Source of the DNA: Streptomyces hygroscopicus | Lineage (GTDB): Bacteria > Actinomycetota > Actinomycetes > Streptomycetales > Streptomycetaceae | NCBI GenBank assembly: GCA_002021875.1 | Contig: CP018627.1 | Coordinates: 11,346,001 to 11,410,000 of the forward strand | Length of the DNA: 64,000 nucleotides | Direction: 5' to 3' | Shown: piece after piece, positions 1 to 8,940 of the stretch | Numbering within the stretch: position 1 is the stretch's first letter | Layout: the number at the start of each line of letters is the position of its first letter | The notes under the pieces: model-generated | What the model was told of the DNA's origin: nothing | Databases searched by the model: none | Seen by the model: the letters and a program-made list of their open reading frames with translations, nothing else | Position numbers and translations under genes: made by a program

Positions 1-1
1 T

Positions 2-634
2 TTCCGAGATCCGAAAGTGCACGCCTGTAACAAGCGCGGGCGCGGCACGGGATGCGCCGCCATCACCGGCACCCATCGCAGCCATGCGGTGCTGGGTACC
101 AGCGAGCACTGCATCGCGACTCATGCCTCGGATGTCGCGGTCGCTTTGATCGCCCTGGACGCGGTCGTCCACATCACCGGTGCCCAGGGAGACCGCGATG
201 TTCCACTGACCGGCTTCTACCGGACCCCGGGGGACACCCCGGACATCGAGAACGACCTGCGCCCTGGAGAGCTCATCACCGCCGTAGAGGTGCCGCTGTT
301 GCCGCCTGGGGCCCGGTCGGACTACCTGAAGGTACGCGACCGGATGAGCTTCGAGTTCGCGCTTGCCTCTGCGGCGGCTGCCGTGGTGCTCGGCGACGAC
401 GACGTCATCCGCTGGGTTCGGGTGGGCCTCGGCGGCGTGGCCACCGTGCCGTGGCGCGCCGTGGAGGCGGAGGCGGTACTGACCGGGAGCCGAGCCGGCA
501 TCGAGGTGTTCACGAACGCCGCCCGCGCCGCGCTTGCCGGAGCCGAGCCACATCCGCAGAACGCCTTCAAAGTGGAACTGGCCCAGCGCACACTCGTGCG
601 CTCGCTGCAGACCATTACGGGGGTCAGCGCATGA
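2..634 (+). CDS. FAD-binding subunit of a molybdenum hydroxylase (PaoB/YagS-like), 5' end outside window
   Basis: The reading frame is open from base 2, so the true start lies upstream. The first residues (FRDPKVHACNKRGRG, then HAVLGTSEHCIATHASDVAVAL) match the distal part of the FAD domain of xanthine dehydrogenase-family flavoproteins, and the rest is the CO-dehydrogenase flavoprotein C-terminal domain (about residues 105-205). In the family this subunit passes electrons from the Mo/Fe-S subunits to FAD. The stop overlaps the start of the Mo subunit (ATGA), which indicates translational coupling. An Fe-S subunit gene probably precedes it outside the window. Aldehyde oxidase (PaoABC) type is likelier than purine dehydrogenase, but the substrate cannot be read from sequence. 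Confidence 0.85.
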   Translation, partial: FRDPKVHACNKRGRGTGCAAITGTHRSHAVLGTSEHCIATHASDVAVALIALDAVVHITGAQGDRDVPLTGFYRTPGDTPDIENDLRPGELITAVEVPLLPPGARSDYLKVRDRMSFEFALASAAAAVVLGDDDVIRWVRVGLGGVATVPWRAVEAEAVLTGSRAGIEVFTNAARAALAGAEPHPQNAFKVELAQRTLVRSLQTITGVSA

Positions 635-2838
635 CGACGACCTCACGTTCCCGGCTGCTCGGGACCGGCATCAACCGCGTCGACGGGCCGCTGAAGGTGG
701 CCGGCAGAGCGCCGTACCCCAGCGACTTCGCGTACCCGGGTATGGCTCACGCGGTGCTGGTGCGCAGCACAGTCGGCTCCGGGCGGATCACGGAGATCGA
801 CACCACGGACGCCGAGCACGGCCCCGGGGTGGTGCTCGTGCTCACCCACCTCAACGCCGGGCAGGTGAAGAGGGGGCCCATGACACCCCTGGGCGTCTCC
901 CCGCCCGCGCCCTTGCAGGACGACGTGATCCTTCACTACGGCCAGATCGTCGCGGTGGTCGTGGCGGAGACCTTCGAGGGGGCCACCGAGGCGGCGGACC
1001 TGGTCCACGTCGGCTACTCGCCGGCTCCGGCTCTCCTCGAACTGGACGATCCACGCGCCGCGCGGCGCACGAACCCGTGGGGGCGGGACGCCGAGTGGGG
1101 CGACGCGGCCGGTGCGCTGACCGATGCCGAGGTCGTGCTGGACGAGATCTACCTCACCGTCGACAACACCAACAACCCCATGGGGCCCCTCACCACGGTC
1201 GCCCGCTGGGAGGGCGACACCCTCCTGGTCAACAATTCGACGCAATGGGCCTCCTTGGAAGCCACATCCTTGGCAACGGCCTTCGGCATTCCCGAAGAGT
1301 CCGTCCACGTCATGGCCCCCTACGTCGGCGGTGGCTTCGGAGCCGGCCTCCGGGTTTGGCAACACGTCGTCCTGACAGCCCTGGCGGCCCGCGTGACCCG
1401 CCGCCCCGTCAAACTCGTCCTCACCAGGCCGCAGATGTTCACCGCGTGCGGCCACCGGCCCAAGGGGCGGCAGAGGGTGCGGATCGGCGCGACCCGTGAC
1501 GGCAGACTCATGGCCATCCACCACGAGGCGCTCACGGCAACCGCCATCGACGACGACAATTTCGAGCCCACCGCAACCGTGTCCGCCACTTCCTATGCCT
1601 GCCCGAACGTCTCCACCCGGGACATCCAGGCCCGCCTGAACCTCCCGGTCCCGAATTCGATGCGGGGCCCGGGAGCGGCGACCGGCAACTACGCCCTGGA
1701 ATGCGCGATGGACGAGCTGGCGTACAAGCTCGACTTGGACCCACTGGAGCTGCGCTTGCGCAACGACGCCGCCGTCCATCCCCCGTCGGGGCTGCCCTGG
1801 TCCAGCCGGGCGCACAAGGAATGCCTGGAGCGCGGTGCCGAGCTCTTCGGGTGGCCGGGGCGCACGCCCGAACCGCGCTCGATGCGCCAGGGCAACATGC
1901 TCGTCGGCTACGGTCTGGCGGCCGTCGGCTATCCGTGGTTCCGTGCACGCTGCCGGGCGCGCGTCACGATCCGCCACGACGGCACGGCCTACGTCTGCAG
2001 TGCGGGAACGGAAATCGGCAATGGCGCGTACACCGTCTTCGTGCAGCTGTCGGCGGAGCTGCTGGGGCTGGACCCCGAGCAGATCACCTTCGGGCTCGGA
2101 GAATCGACCATGCCGTTGGCTCCGCAGACGGGCGGATCCGGGCTCACAGGCGCGGTCGGCAGCGCGGTTCACGAAGCCTGCCGAGGGCTCGTCAGCGACT
2201 TCCTGGTTCTCGTTGGGGACGACAGCGACTCCCCGCTGCGAGGATGCACGATTGACGACGTGGAGGTCGGCGATGGCGGTATCCGACGGTGCGGCGACCT
2301 GTCCCAGTCCGAGTCGTATCGGGACATCCTGGCCCGTCACCGCCTGCCGGAGCTGACTGCCGACGGCGAGAGCGTTCCTTTGACGCCGCAGGAACTGGGC
2401 ATGGCGCCGGCCGGCGCCTTCGGGGCGAAATACGTCGAGGTACACGTCGACGCGGACCTGGGTCGCATTCGAGTCGCCCGGGCCCTCTCCGTCATCGACG
2501 GCGGTCGCATCCTCAACGAGAAGACCGCGCGCAGTCAGATCATCGGCGGGACGGTCGGCGGTATCGGGATGGCTCTTTTCGAGGAGACGGTCAGTGACAC
2601 CGGCTCCGGACGCATCGCCAACGCCACCCTCGGCGACTACATCGTTCCCGTCAACGCCGATATCCCCGACATGCAGGTCGAATTCGTCGGTTCGTGGGAC
2701 CGCGCCAACCCGATCGGCACCAAGGGCATCGGAGAGATCGGCCTGGTCGGCCTCGCGCCCGCCATTGCCAACGCGGTCTTCCATGCCACGGGCCGCCGTA
2801 TTCGCTCCCTGCCCATCACCATGGACCAGCTGTTGTGA
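631..2838 (+). CDS. Molybdopterin-binding subunit of an aldehyde oxidase/xanthine dehydrogenase-family enzyme (PaoC/YagR-like)
   Basis: The protein is 735 aa, close to PaoC length. It opens with the ald/xan_dh_C hammerhead domain (INRVDGPLKVAGRAPYPSDF), has the glycine-rich GGGFGAG at about residue 233, the RGPGAATGNYALECAMDEL substrate-pocket segment at about 345, and ends with GTKGIGEIGLVG near residue 700, where this family carries its catalytic Glu. The ATG at 631 is chosen over upstream in-frame starts because it overlaps the stop of the FAD subunit by 4 bp and begins where the family begins. It oxidises aldehydes or N-heterocycles at a molybdenum-cytosine-dinucleotide-type cofactor. Intact. 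Confidence 0.9.
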   Translation: MTTTSRSRLLGTGINRVDGPLKVAGRAPYPSDFAYPGMAHAVLVRSTVGSGRITEIDTTDAEHGPGVVLVLTHLNAGQVKRGPMTPLGVSPPAPLQDDVILHYGQIVAVVVAETFEGATEAADLVHVGYSPAPALLELDDPRAARRTNPWGRDAEWGDAAGALTDAEVVLDEIYLTVDNTNNPMGPLTTVARWEGDTLLVNNSTQWASLEATSLATAFGIPEESVHVMAPYVGGGFGAGLRVWQHVVLTALAARVTRRPVKLVLTRPQMFTACGHRPKGRQRVRIGATRDGRLMAIHHEALTATAIDDDNFEPTATVSATSYACPNVSTRDIQARLNLPVPNSMRGPGAATGNYALECAMDELAYKLDLDPLELRLRNDAAVHPPSGLPWSSRAHKECLERGAELFGWPGRTPEPRSMRQGNMLVGYGLAAVGYPWFRARCRARVTIRHDGTAYVCSAGTEIGNGAYTVFVQLSAELLGLDPEQITFGLGESTMPLAPQTGGSGLTGAVGSAVHEACRGLVSDFLVLVGDDSDSPLRGCTIDDVEVGDGGIRRCGDLSQSESYRDILARHRLPELTADGESVPLTPQELGMAPAGAFGAKYVEVHVDADLGRIRVARALSVIDGGRILNEKTARSQIIGGTVGGIGMALFEETVSDTGSGRIANATLGDYIVPVNADIPDMQVEFVGSWDRANPIGTKGIGEIGLVGLAPAIANAVFHATGRRIRSLPITMDQLL

Positions 2839-2860
2839 AACGATGCGTAGGCGCGCTCCC

Positions 2861-3316
2861 ATGACCCCTGCCGAACTTCGTTCCGCCCTCATCGGGACCT
2901 GGTGCCTGGTGTCCTACGAGGCCACGGCCGTGGACGACGGGGAGGTGGTGCGTCCGTATGGGGAACACCCCGTGGGCATCATCATGTACTCCGCCGACGG
3001 GTACATGTCCGCCCAGATCGCCAAGCCGGGCCGGCCGTCGTTCGATGAGGAAAGGCAGGAGTACGGAAGCCAGGAGGAACTGGCCGACGCGGCCCGCAAC
3101 TACCTGGCCTACACCGGCCGCTTCCGCATTCCGGACGGCGGCACTGTCGTGCATGAGGTCATTTTGAGCCTTTTCCCGAACTGGATGAGTGGCGCGCAGC
3201 TCAGGGTGGCACACCTGGATGGGAGCAGGTTGCAGCTGGCCCTTCCGGCGGCTGTGAGCATCCACGGCAAACAGCGCACCGGGGTCCTGACTTGGGAGCG
3301 GGCGCAAGCGGACTGA
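2861..3316 (+). CDS. Lipocalin-like domain protein
   Basis: A 151-aa protein beginning MTPAELRSALIGTWCLVSYE, the N-terminal signature of the lipocalin-like family (Lipocalin_5): a short helix, then the first strand with GTW. The sequence continues with YGEHPVGIIMYSADGYMSAQ, typical of stand-alone members of about 140-150 aa. An in-frame ATG 18 bp upstream (2843) could also be used. It lies 22 bp after the Mo-subunit gene on the same strand and may be co-transcribed. Family members bind small hydrophobic ligands or act in secondary metabolism; no substrate can be assigned. Confidence 0.75.
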   Translation: MTPAELRSALIGTWCLVSYEATAVDDGEVVRPYGEHPVGIIMYSADGYMSAQIAKPGRPSFDEERQEYGSQEELADAARNYLAYTGRFRIPDGGTVVHEVILSLFPNWMSGAQLRVAHLDGSRLQLALPAAVSIHGKQRTGVLTWERAQAD

Positions 3317-3447
3317 CCTGATCCAGTTGCTGTGCTCCGTGGCCTTCGGCGGCGGTGCGGGTCGATCAGCCCGGCGCTGTGCTCTCGGCAGCCCAGTGGG
3401 AGCTCAAGGAGCAGAGCGGCTGCGGCATTGCGGCGCGACCTTCCGTA

Positions 3448-3459
3448 GACAACGTTGTC
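3448..3459. promoter_or_regulatory. LacI-family operator-like palindrome (distal)
   Basis: GACAACGTTGTC is a perfect 12-bp palindrome. Its central CG and flanking arms fit operators of LacI/GalR-family repressors that control CUT1 sugar transport operons in Streptomyces. It lies about 330 bp upstream of the ABC gene. A second, closely related site lies nearer the gene, which would suit two-site binding. Confidence 0.6.
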
Positions 3460-3745
3460 AGGGGTGGCCATTCTTCGGGTGCCTCGTGGGCACGTCAAGG
3501 GCTCCGGCGCATCCGGGGTCACTCAATGGATCACGCCCCATCGTCGTTGGGGCTGAGAGCAATTGGGTCGCGCCGCCCTGTTGACCGGTCCGGACGAACG
3601 GTGCTTAGGTGGCGCGAGATCGGAAAGCGCTTGCTATCGCCTGTCGCCCCATGTGGCGGTCAGTGGGCCGCGCCCCGCGCCTGCGTTGCGTCAGCCGCAT
3701 ATCCAGATGTCCAAGTGGGAGGGAATGTGAGCTGCACTGCGGCGA

Positions 3746-3759
3746 TGACAACGATGTCA
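3746..3759. promoter_or_regulatory. LacI-family operator-like palindrome (proximal)
   Basis: TGACAACGATGTCA differs from a perfect palindrome by one central base pair and matches the distal site at 3448-3459 over GACAACG.TGTC. It ends 27 bp before the ATG of the ABC gene. A repressor bound here would block transcription or early elongation. No LacI-family gene is present in the window, so the regulator must be encoded elsewhere. Confidence 0.65.
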
Positions 3760-3786
3760 GTGGTCGGAGGTGAGGAGACTTCAGCC

Positions 3787-4302
3787 ATGGCACGACCCGG
3801 CTACGACCGGAAGACGAGCACCTTCGCCGTCGCGTTCAGTCTGCCCCTGGCGGTCCTCACGGGCTGCTCCGGCAGCGACACGGCCAGCACGGAGGCAGGT
3901 GGGAAGGTCGCTCTCACCTTCGCCTGGTGGGGCAACGAGGACCGCGCGCAACGCACCAAGAAGGCCGTCGATCTCTTCGAGACGCGGCACCCGGGCGTCA
4001 CGGTCCGCACCTCCTTCGCGGGCTATGAGGCGTACGTCCAGAAGCTCGCCAACTTCGTCCTGGAGACCATCCAGTCGTTCCAGGTCTTCACCTCGGCGTT
4101 CGCGATGAGCGGCGGCAAGGGCGGTCCGGCCGACTCGACCATGTTCTACACGCTCTACCTCTACGAACGCGGCTTCTCCGCCCCGCACATGGGCTACGCC
4201 TCCGCCATGGCGTGGGTGCTGCCGCTTGCCATCAGCGCGGTGACCTTCGTTCTCTTCAAGACCTCGCGCTCGTGGGTCCTCTACGCCAATGAGGGGGTCT
4301 GA
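3787..4302 (+). pseudogene. In-frame chimera: N-terminus of sugar-binding lipoprotein fused to C-terminus of ABC permease
   Basis: The 171-aa product starts as a sugar-binding lipoprotein: basic N-terminus, hydrophobic stretch, lipobox LTGC at residues 24-27, then LTFAWWGNEDRAQRTKKAVD typical of CUT1 binding proteins. From about residue 89 it becomes the last part of a MalF-type permease (LETIQSFQVFTSAFAMSGG, then a final membrane helix around 139-158). The junction is near base 4050. A deletion has therefore removed most of the binding protein and the front of the first permease without breaking the frame. Neither half can work normally. The downstream permease starts at the overlapping TGATG, so the operon may still be translated. 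Confidence 0.85.
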
Positions 4303-5153
4303 TGACCACGGCCGCACAGACCACCCGTACCGGCACCGTGGTGAAGCACCTCGGACTGCTCGCCGCGCTCCTCGTCCTGCTCTACCCGCCGGCCTGGCTG
4401 CTCGCCACGTCCCTCAAGCCGGCGGACGAGGTCCTCACCAGCCTCAAGCTGCTGCCGAGCCACTTCGAGTGGTCGAACTACATCACGGCCATGGACGGGG
4501 TGAGCGACGTCGGCGTGTCCCGGCCGCTGACCAACTCCTTGCTGATCAGCGCGGGTTCGGTGCTCGGCAACGTGCTGTCCTGCTCGCTCGCCGCCTATGC
4601 CTTCGCCCGGCTGCGGTTCCGGATGCGCGGCGTGATGTTCGGTTTCTTGGTCGCGACGATGATGCTGCCGCACCATGCCGTGCTGATCCCTCAGTACATC
4701 ATCTTCAACAGGCTCGGCATGGTGGACACGTACTGGCCGCTGATCCTGCCCAAGTTCCTTGCCACAGAGGCGTTCTTCGTCTTCCTGATCGTGCAGTTCA
4801 TGCGGGGCCTGCCACGCGAGCCGGAGGAGGCGGCTCGTATCGACGGCTGCGGACCGTTCAGGAGCCTCTGGTCGATCGTCCTGCCGCTGACCAGGCCCGT
4901 CCTGATCACCACGGCGATCTTCACCTTCATCTGGTCCTGGAACGACTTCTTCACCCGGCTGACCTACCTCTTCGACCCGCGGAAGTTCACGATCACCTTG
5001 GCCCTGCGCAACTTCGTGGACCAGTCCAGCAGTTCCGCATACGGGCCCATGTTCGCGATGTCGGTGATCTCGCTGCTGCCGATCGTCCTGTTCTTCCTCG
5101 CCTTCCAGCGCTATCTCGTGCAGGGCATGGCGACGTCCGGGCTGAAGGGCTGA
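4302..5153 (+). CDS. Carbohydrate ABC transporter permease (MalG-type, CUT1)
   Basis: A 283-aa integral membrane protein with six predicted membrane spans. The cytoplasmic EAA loop (EEAARIDGCGPFRSLWSIVL, about residues 175-194) contacts the ATPase in this family. Length and order fit the second permease of a CUT1 importer. The start overlaps the preceding stop by one base. The partner permease and the binding protein are represented only by the chimeric remnant directly upstream, and no ATPase gene is nearby (Streptomyces often uses a shared MsiK ATPase). The protein is intact, but the transporter probably does not function. Confidence 0.9.
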   Translation: MTTAAQTTRTGTVVKHLGLLAALLVLLYPPAWLLATSLKPADEVLTSLKLLPSHFEWSNYITAMDGVSDVGVSRPLTNSLLISAGSVLGNVLSCSLAAYAFARLRFRMRGVMFGFLVATMMLPHHAVLIPQYIIFNRLGMVDTYWPLILPKFLATEAFFVFLIVQFMRGLPREPEEAARIDGCGPFRSLWSIVLPLTRPVLITTAIFTFIWSWNDFFTRLTYLFDPRKFTITLALRNFVDQSSSSAYGPMFAMSVISLLPIVLFFLAFQRYLVQGMATSGLKG

Positions 5154-5156
5154 GCC

Positions 5157-5768
5157 GTGAACTCACTCGTACGCGAACGGCGAGAGCCGGGGGAGCTGTT
5201 CGGGCCGCGCTTCTCCCTCTTCGCCGACATGCTCGCCATCGGCCTGGCCACGGCCGTCGCCTCCCTGCCGCTGGTCACCGCTCCCGTGGCGCTGGCCGCA
5301 GCCTGCACGGTCCTGCGGGGCGCTGTCCGCGAGGACCGTCCGGCGACGCTCGGCCGGTACGTCGCCGAACTGCGCGCCCACCGGCCCCTGCGCTCCCTCC
5401 TGGCGGGCGCGACGGTCCTCGCCGCGCTGGCTCTCGTCGGCGTCGACCTGATGCTCGGGGGAGCCGGACTACCGGGTGCCCGCTCGATGTCCTGGGCGTT
5501 GAGCGCGCTCGCGGCGGCGGCACTTGTCGTCGCGCTCCGCACTGCGGCGGCCCCTGACGCGGCCCGCGGCCGGCGTCCCGCACTGCGCCGGGCCGCCGCG
5601 CGCTCTGCCGCCGATCTCCCGGGCCGCGCCCTCCTCGCGACGGCCGTCGCCCTGTGCGTCGTATTGCTGTGGATGCTGCCACTCCTGGCCCCGCTGCTGC
5701 CCGGTCCGCTGGCCCTTGCCATCACGGCCGTGGAACTCCGTAACGCTCCCTCCAACGAAGAAGGTTGA
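5157..5768 (+). CDS. DUF624/YesL-like membrane protein
   Basis: A 203-aa protein starting at GTG, 3 bp after the permease stop. It has four hydrophobic segments (about residues 27-50, 78-97, 108-126 and 155-187) separated by basic loops. YesL/DUF624-family proteins typically sit beside sugar ABC permeases and glycoside hydrolases, as here. Their function is not established. The assignment rests on topology, length and context more than on sharp motifs. Confidence 0.65.
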   Translation: MNSLVRERREPGELFGPRFSLFADMLAIGLATAVASLPLVTAPVALAAACTVLRGAVREDRPATLGRYVAELRAHRPLRSLLAGATVLAALALVGVDLMLGGAGLPGARSMSWALSALAAAALVVALRTAAAPDAARGRRPALRRAAARSAADLPGRALLATAVALCVVLLWMLPLLAPLLPGPLALAITAVELRNAPSNEEG

Positions 5769-5775
5769 TGCCGTC

Positions 5776-7908
5776 ATGCCCCCATTGAGCCGCCGTCTCT
5801 TCCTCGGCACGGCCTCGGCCGCCTTCCTGGCCGCAGGCACCGGAACCGCAGCCGCAGCCGCGGTGTCGGACAGCATCCGGCGAAGGGCCAGGAAGTGGAC
5901 CTTCGAGAACGACTCACTCAAGGCCACCGTGACCTACGAACGCGGCGGCATCCAGCTCACCCAGCTCCGTAACAAGCGGGCCGGGCGCGACTACTTGAGC
6001 GCACCCTCACTGCTCTTCGCCCACGAACTCGACGGTGGTGACACCGTCCGCGCGGACGACGAAGGGTGGCGCCTGGGGGCGACGAGCACCGAAGTCATCA
6101 CCGTCCGCACGCAGCAGAAGTCCTGGCGGGTCGGCGAGCGCGTCCGCATCCCGCTGCGCAGGACAACGCCCCGCCACTTCGCCGTCACCCTGGTCTTCGA
6201 GATCTACGACGGTGACGCGGGCCTGCGCTACTGCACCCTCGTCCGCAACGAGGACCCGTCCAGCGACCTCACCCTCACCCGCTCCACGATCCTCGATCTG
6301 TGTCTTCCGGACGAGCCGCACACCCTCCACTACGTCCCGAACATGAAGTGGTTCAGCACCCGCGGGTCGCTGAGCACCGAGCCCGTCGGCAAGTCCTGGC
6401 CGAAGAAGGCCCTCACCGTGTACGACACGGGGGATGGGTGGAGCATGAGCCCCGAGCTCAACTGGAAGACGCAGCGCGGCAACGGCAACTACTCGAACGA
6501 CTACATGCTGCCGCCGTTCGCGGGCATCAACGCCTGGCACGAGCAGGAGACCGTATCAGTCGATACGCACCCCGAGTCGCTGCAGCTGACGCTGTTCCCG
6601 GGCGAGGAGTTCGAGTACCTCGCAGTGAACCTCACGGTCTTCAAGGGCGATGTCGTCGACGGCAAGATGGCGGACGAGCTGCACTTTCGCAAGCGGTTCA
6701 AATACCACAGCACGACCACGCTGTTCCACCAGAACGACTGGGACTACCGGGGCGGCCCGGGCCATGAACTGCCCCCCGGCTATTACTACGACGTCGTCAT
6801 CCCGCAGTCCAAGCGGGCGGGTCTCGACATGGTGATGCTCGACGACTACTGGAACACCACGCGCGACACCATCGAGCCGAGTGATTCCATGAAGAAGTCC
6901 ATCACCAGCCTGGCCACACTCTCCAAGTCCCTCAAGGACGTCAATCTGGGCTTCGGAGTTTGGTTCTCGCTGACCGGCGGCGGCCACCTCCAGGGACGCG
7001 ACCTCGCCGACCCGGCTCAACTCGCCCACAAGAGGCGGCAGATCGAGTCCCTGATCAACGACTACGGCGTAACCCAGCATATGATCGACCTCACCGAGTA
7101 CTGGCAGAACGAGCAGAGGACCGCGTACTCGCACGCGGGGGACAACGTCTACCGCAAGGCCGTCCTTACCCGGACGATGCTCAACGACCTGGTGACCAAG
7201 AACCCCCAGTACCTGCCCAAGCTCACCAGCGAACTCGACATCGCCCCCACCCAGGGCGACCGCAACAACGGCCTCCTGCACATCGCGTACAACGGCTGGA
7301 ACACCTCCAACGGCGGCATCACCGGAGAGGACCTGTCGCTGCGCACCGCGCTCACCGCGTTCGGGCACCTGCCGATGAACTCGACGTACATGAACGGCGG
7401 CAAGATGACCGGCCGCATGGAGGACTACTACTCCTACATGGCCGTGCGTGCGGTCAAGTTCCCCGAGGACCCCGGCGACGCGACCAAGTGGCCTGACACC
7501 GCCGTAAAGTTGATGGGCGTGTTCAACGCCTGGCGCAGGCGGCCCGAGATCACCGCCTTGACGGACGGCCAGTTCCTGCCCGTGTATCTCGGACAGGGCT
7601 GGGACACCGCACAGGGGGACAGCAGCAAGGGCCCGTACGTGTGGATGTGGGCGGACGCCCCGCGCCGTACGGCCCTGCTGATCGCGACCGCGGCCGGTAC
7701 GGCACAGACCACCGTCGACGCCAAGGTGCGCTGGCTGAAGGACCGTACGACATACGCCGTCACCGACATCACGATCGACGACGACGGCACCCAGGCCCAG
7801 GCCGCCAAGGGGGAGTTCACCGGGAGGCAACTCCGAGCCGAGGGGCTGCCGGTCGACCTGTCCGAGAACACCTCGAAGGGCAAAGCCTTCTGGCTGGAAG
7901 CGATCTGA
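5776..7908 (+). CDS. Tat-exported alpha-galactosidase-like glycoside hydrolase (clan GH-D type)
   Basis: The 710-aa protein begins with a twin-arginine signal (SRRLFLGTASAAFLAAG). An N-terminal beta-sandwich region (about residues 40-300) precedes a TIM-barrel region with DWDYRGG near 321, MVMLDDYW near 351, HMIDLTEYW near 434 and SELDIAP near 483. The last two carry acidic residues where clan GH-D enzymes have nucleophile and acid/base; this assignment is inferred from position. The ATG at 5776 is chosen because the signal peptide starts there. It follows the sugar transporter genes and presumably made the transported sugar outside the cell. A hairpin follows the stop. The exact GH family and substrate are uncertain. 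Confidence 0.65.
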   Translation: MPPLSRRLFLGTASAAFLAAGTGTAAAAAVSDSIRRRARKWTFENDSLKATVTYERGGIQLTQLRNKRAGRDYLSAPSLLFAHELDGGDTVRADDEGWRLGATSTEVITVRTQQKSWRVGERVRIPLRRTTPRHFAVTLVFEIYDGDAGLRYCTLVRNEDPSSDLTLTRSTILDLCLPDEPHTLHYVPNMKWFSTRGSLSTEPVGKSWPKKALTVYDTGDGWSMSPELNWKTQRGNGNYSNDYMLPPFAGINAWHEQETVSVDTHPESLQLTLFPGEEFEYLAVNLTVFKGDVVDGKMADELHFRKRFKYHSTTTLFHQNDWDYRGGPGHELPPGYYYDVVIPQSKRAGLDMVMLDDYWNTTRDTIEPSDSMKKSITSLATLSKSLKDVNLGFGVWFSLTGGGHLQGRDLADPAQLAHKRRQIESLINDYGVTQHMIDLTEYWQNEQRTAYSHAGDNVYRKAVLTRTMLNDLVTKNPQYLPKLTSELDIAPTQGDRNNGLLHIAYNGWNTSNGGITGEDLSLRTALTAFGHLPMNSTYMNGGKMTGRMEDYYSYMAVRAVKFPEDPGDATKWPDTAVKLMGVFNAWRRRPEITALTDGQFLPVYLGQGWDTAQGDSSKGPYVWMWADAPRRTALLIATAAGTAQTTVDAKVRWLKDRTTYAVTDITIDDDGTQAQAAKGEFTGRQLRAEGLPVDLSENTSKGKAFWLEAI

Positions 7909-7930
7909 GCCAGGGGCAAAAACAGCGCGA

Positions 7931-7972
7931 CGCCGGGGCCCGTCTCTTCCTGATATTTCCGTGGCCCCGGCG
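7931..7972 (+). terminator. Hairpin after the glycoside hydrolase gene
   Basis: CGCCGGGGCC (7931-7940) and GGCCCCGGCG (7963-7972) form a perfect 10-bp GC stem with a 22-nt loop, 23 bp after the stop codon. There is no U tract, as is common in actinomycetes. It marks the likely end of the sugar operon. Confidence 0.65.
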
Positions 7973-8016
7973 ACCGCCAGGTGCGAGCGCTAACTCACAT
8001 GAGGGGAGGAGACCGT

Positions 8017-8423
8017 ATGTCCTCCACCCCCACTCGCCTGCGTGCCGCCGAGGTCGGCATCGGCGGCATTGTCACCGGCAGTCATCTGCCCGCCCCGCGG
8101 ACCCATGCCAATCGGATCGAGTTGAGAGCCGCCGTCGATGTCGACCCGGCCCGGCTGGATGCCTTCCGCGCGGAGGCCGGCGCGATGGGCATGCACATCG
8201 AGGGGCAGGCGGACTTCGACGCGATGCTCGACGCCGTCCACCCCGGCCCGGTCCTGATCGATAACCCACCATCGCTCCACCGGGCGCAGACCGTGGCCGC
8301 GCTGAACGCGGGCGCGTGGGTGCTGTGCGAGAAGCCGCTGTGTCTCTCGCTCGCCGAGTACGACGAGATCGCCGCCACCGAGACGCTTCGGGAACGTACG
8401 CGTCGGTGGTCTTCCAGCGCTGA
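8017..8423 (+). pseudogene. Gfo/Idh/MocA-family oxidoreductase, N-terminal remnant with frameshift
   Basis: From the ATG at 8017 the frame encodes about 120 residues of the Rossmann domain, with AEVGIGGIVTGSH as dinucleotide loop and the family motif LCEKPLCLSLAEYDEIA. Near base 8385 the reading frame changes: the expected continuation GTYASVVFQR is found in another frame from 8391 and stops at 8421. The C-terminal two thirds of the gene are missing. A RBS (GAGGGGAGGAG) still precedes the start. Family enzymes oxidise sugars or inositols with NAD(P), consistent with the sugar operon upstream. Confidence 0.75.
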
Positions 8424-8733
8424 GCCCGGCCAGTACCTCGGGGTTTACACCATGTCCTACATGGTCAGTTGGCCGTTGGGCGGGTATGGGGAGTGGACTG
8501 CAGACGGCTGCCGCTACGGCGAGCGCCGCCTGGACACGCGGCTGTCCGCGCGGGGAGCGAGCCGCCGCCGGGACGGTGTGGAGCGACGCCGCGCGGTCCG
8601 GGCGCCCGGCTTCGTCCCCGATCAGCGCGGACGCCCGTCGCAGTCGGGTCTCCTCAGCCTCGGTGGTTCGGTCACCGTGGATCACCTCCGTTTCGCCTGG
8701 CCGGGTGCGCAGCGCGGCCATGGCCGTGTTCGG
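8424..8733. other. Unassigned 310-bp stretch between gene remnants
   Basis: No frame on either strand gives a recognisable protein here. It lies between the truncated oxidoreductase and a reversed alcohol dehydrogenase fragment and probably represents rearranged coding debris. Confidence 0.4.
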
Positions 8734-8936
8734 TGCCCATGTCGAAGAGGATCTTCCCGCGCGGACCGCCGCCGCCGGTCGCCAGCATCCGCAGTGCCTC
8801 GGCGTGCTGATCGATGGTGTACCGGTGCGTCACCAGGGGAGCCGCTGGAACGCGGAGGTGTTCAGCAGCCGAACGGTTTTGGCCCACGCGGCGGCGGAGT
8901 AACTGAAGCCGCCGCGGATGGACAGGTCGTTGGCCC
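8734..8936 (-). pseudogene. Zinc-type alcohol dehydrogenase, C-terminal remnant with frameshift
   Basis: On the minus strand the frame reads ANDLSIRGGFSYSAAAWAKT, continuing VRLLNT, and then shifts frame to PLVTHRYTIDQHAEALRML followed by GGPRGKILFDMG. Together they match the final 70 residues of medium-chain dehydrogenases such as sorbitol or threonine dehydrogenase. The catalytic domain is absent. Both halves are short and in different frames, so the gene is dead. Confidence 0.65.
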
Positions 8937-8940
8937 GTGG

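Larger units (their letters stand above)
3317..3786. other. Gene-less regulatory region upstream of the sugar ABC operon
   Basis: About 470 bp without a convincing gene. It holds two LacI-type palindromes (3448-3459 and 3746-3759). A purine-rich ribosome-binding stretch (GGAGGTGAGGAG, around 3767-3778) precedes the ATG at 3787. An open frame runs through from 3355, but its translation lacks family similarity before the lipoprotein signal at 3787. Confidence 0.6.

Noticed and set aside
643..2892. Long minus-strand frame of 749 codons opposite the Mo-subunit gene
   Set aside because: The plus strand has clear family motifs throughout; the minus frame is a GC-driven shadow with low-complexity Arg/Gly/Asp-rich translation.
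5111..5755. Minus-strand 214-codon frame opposite the DUF624-like gene
   Set aside because: Arg/Ser/Ala-rich shadow; the plus strand shows four hydrophobic segments and tight spacing to the permease.
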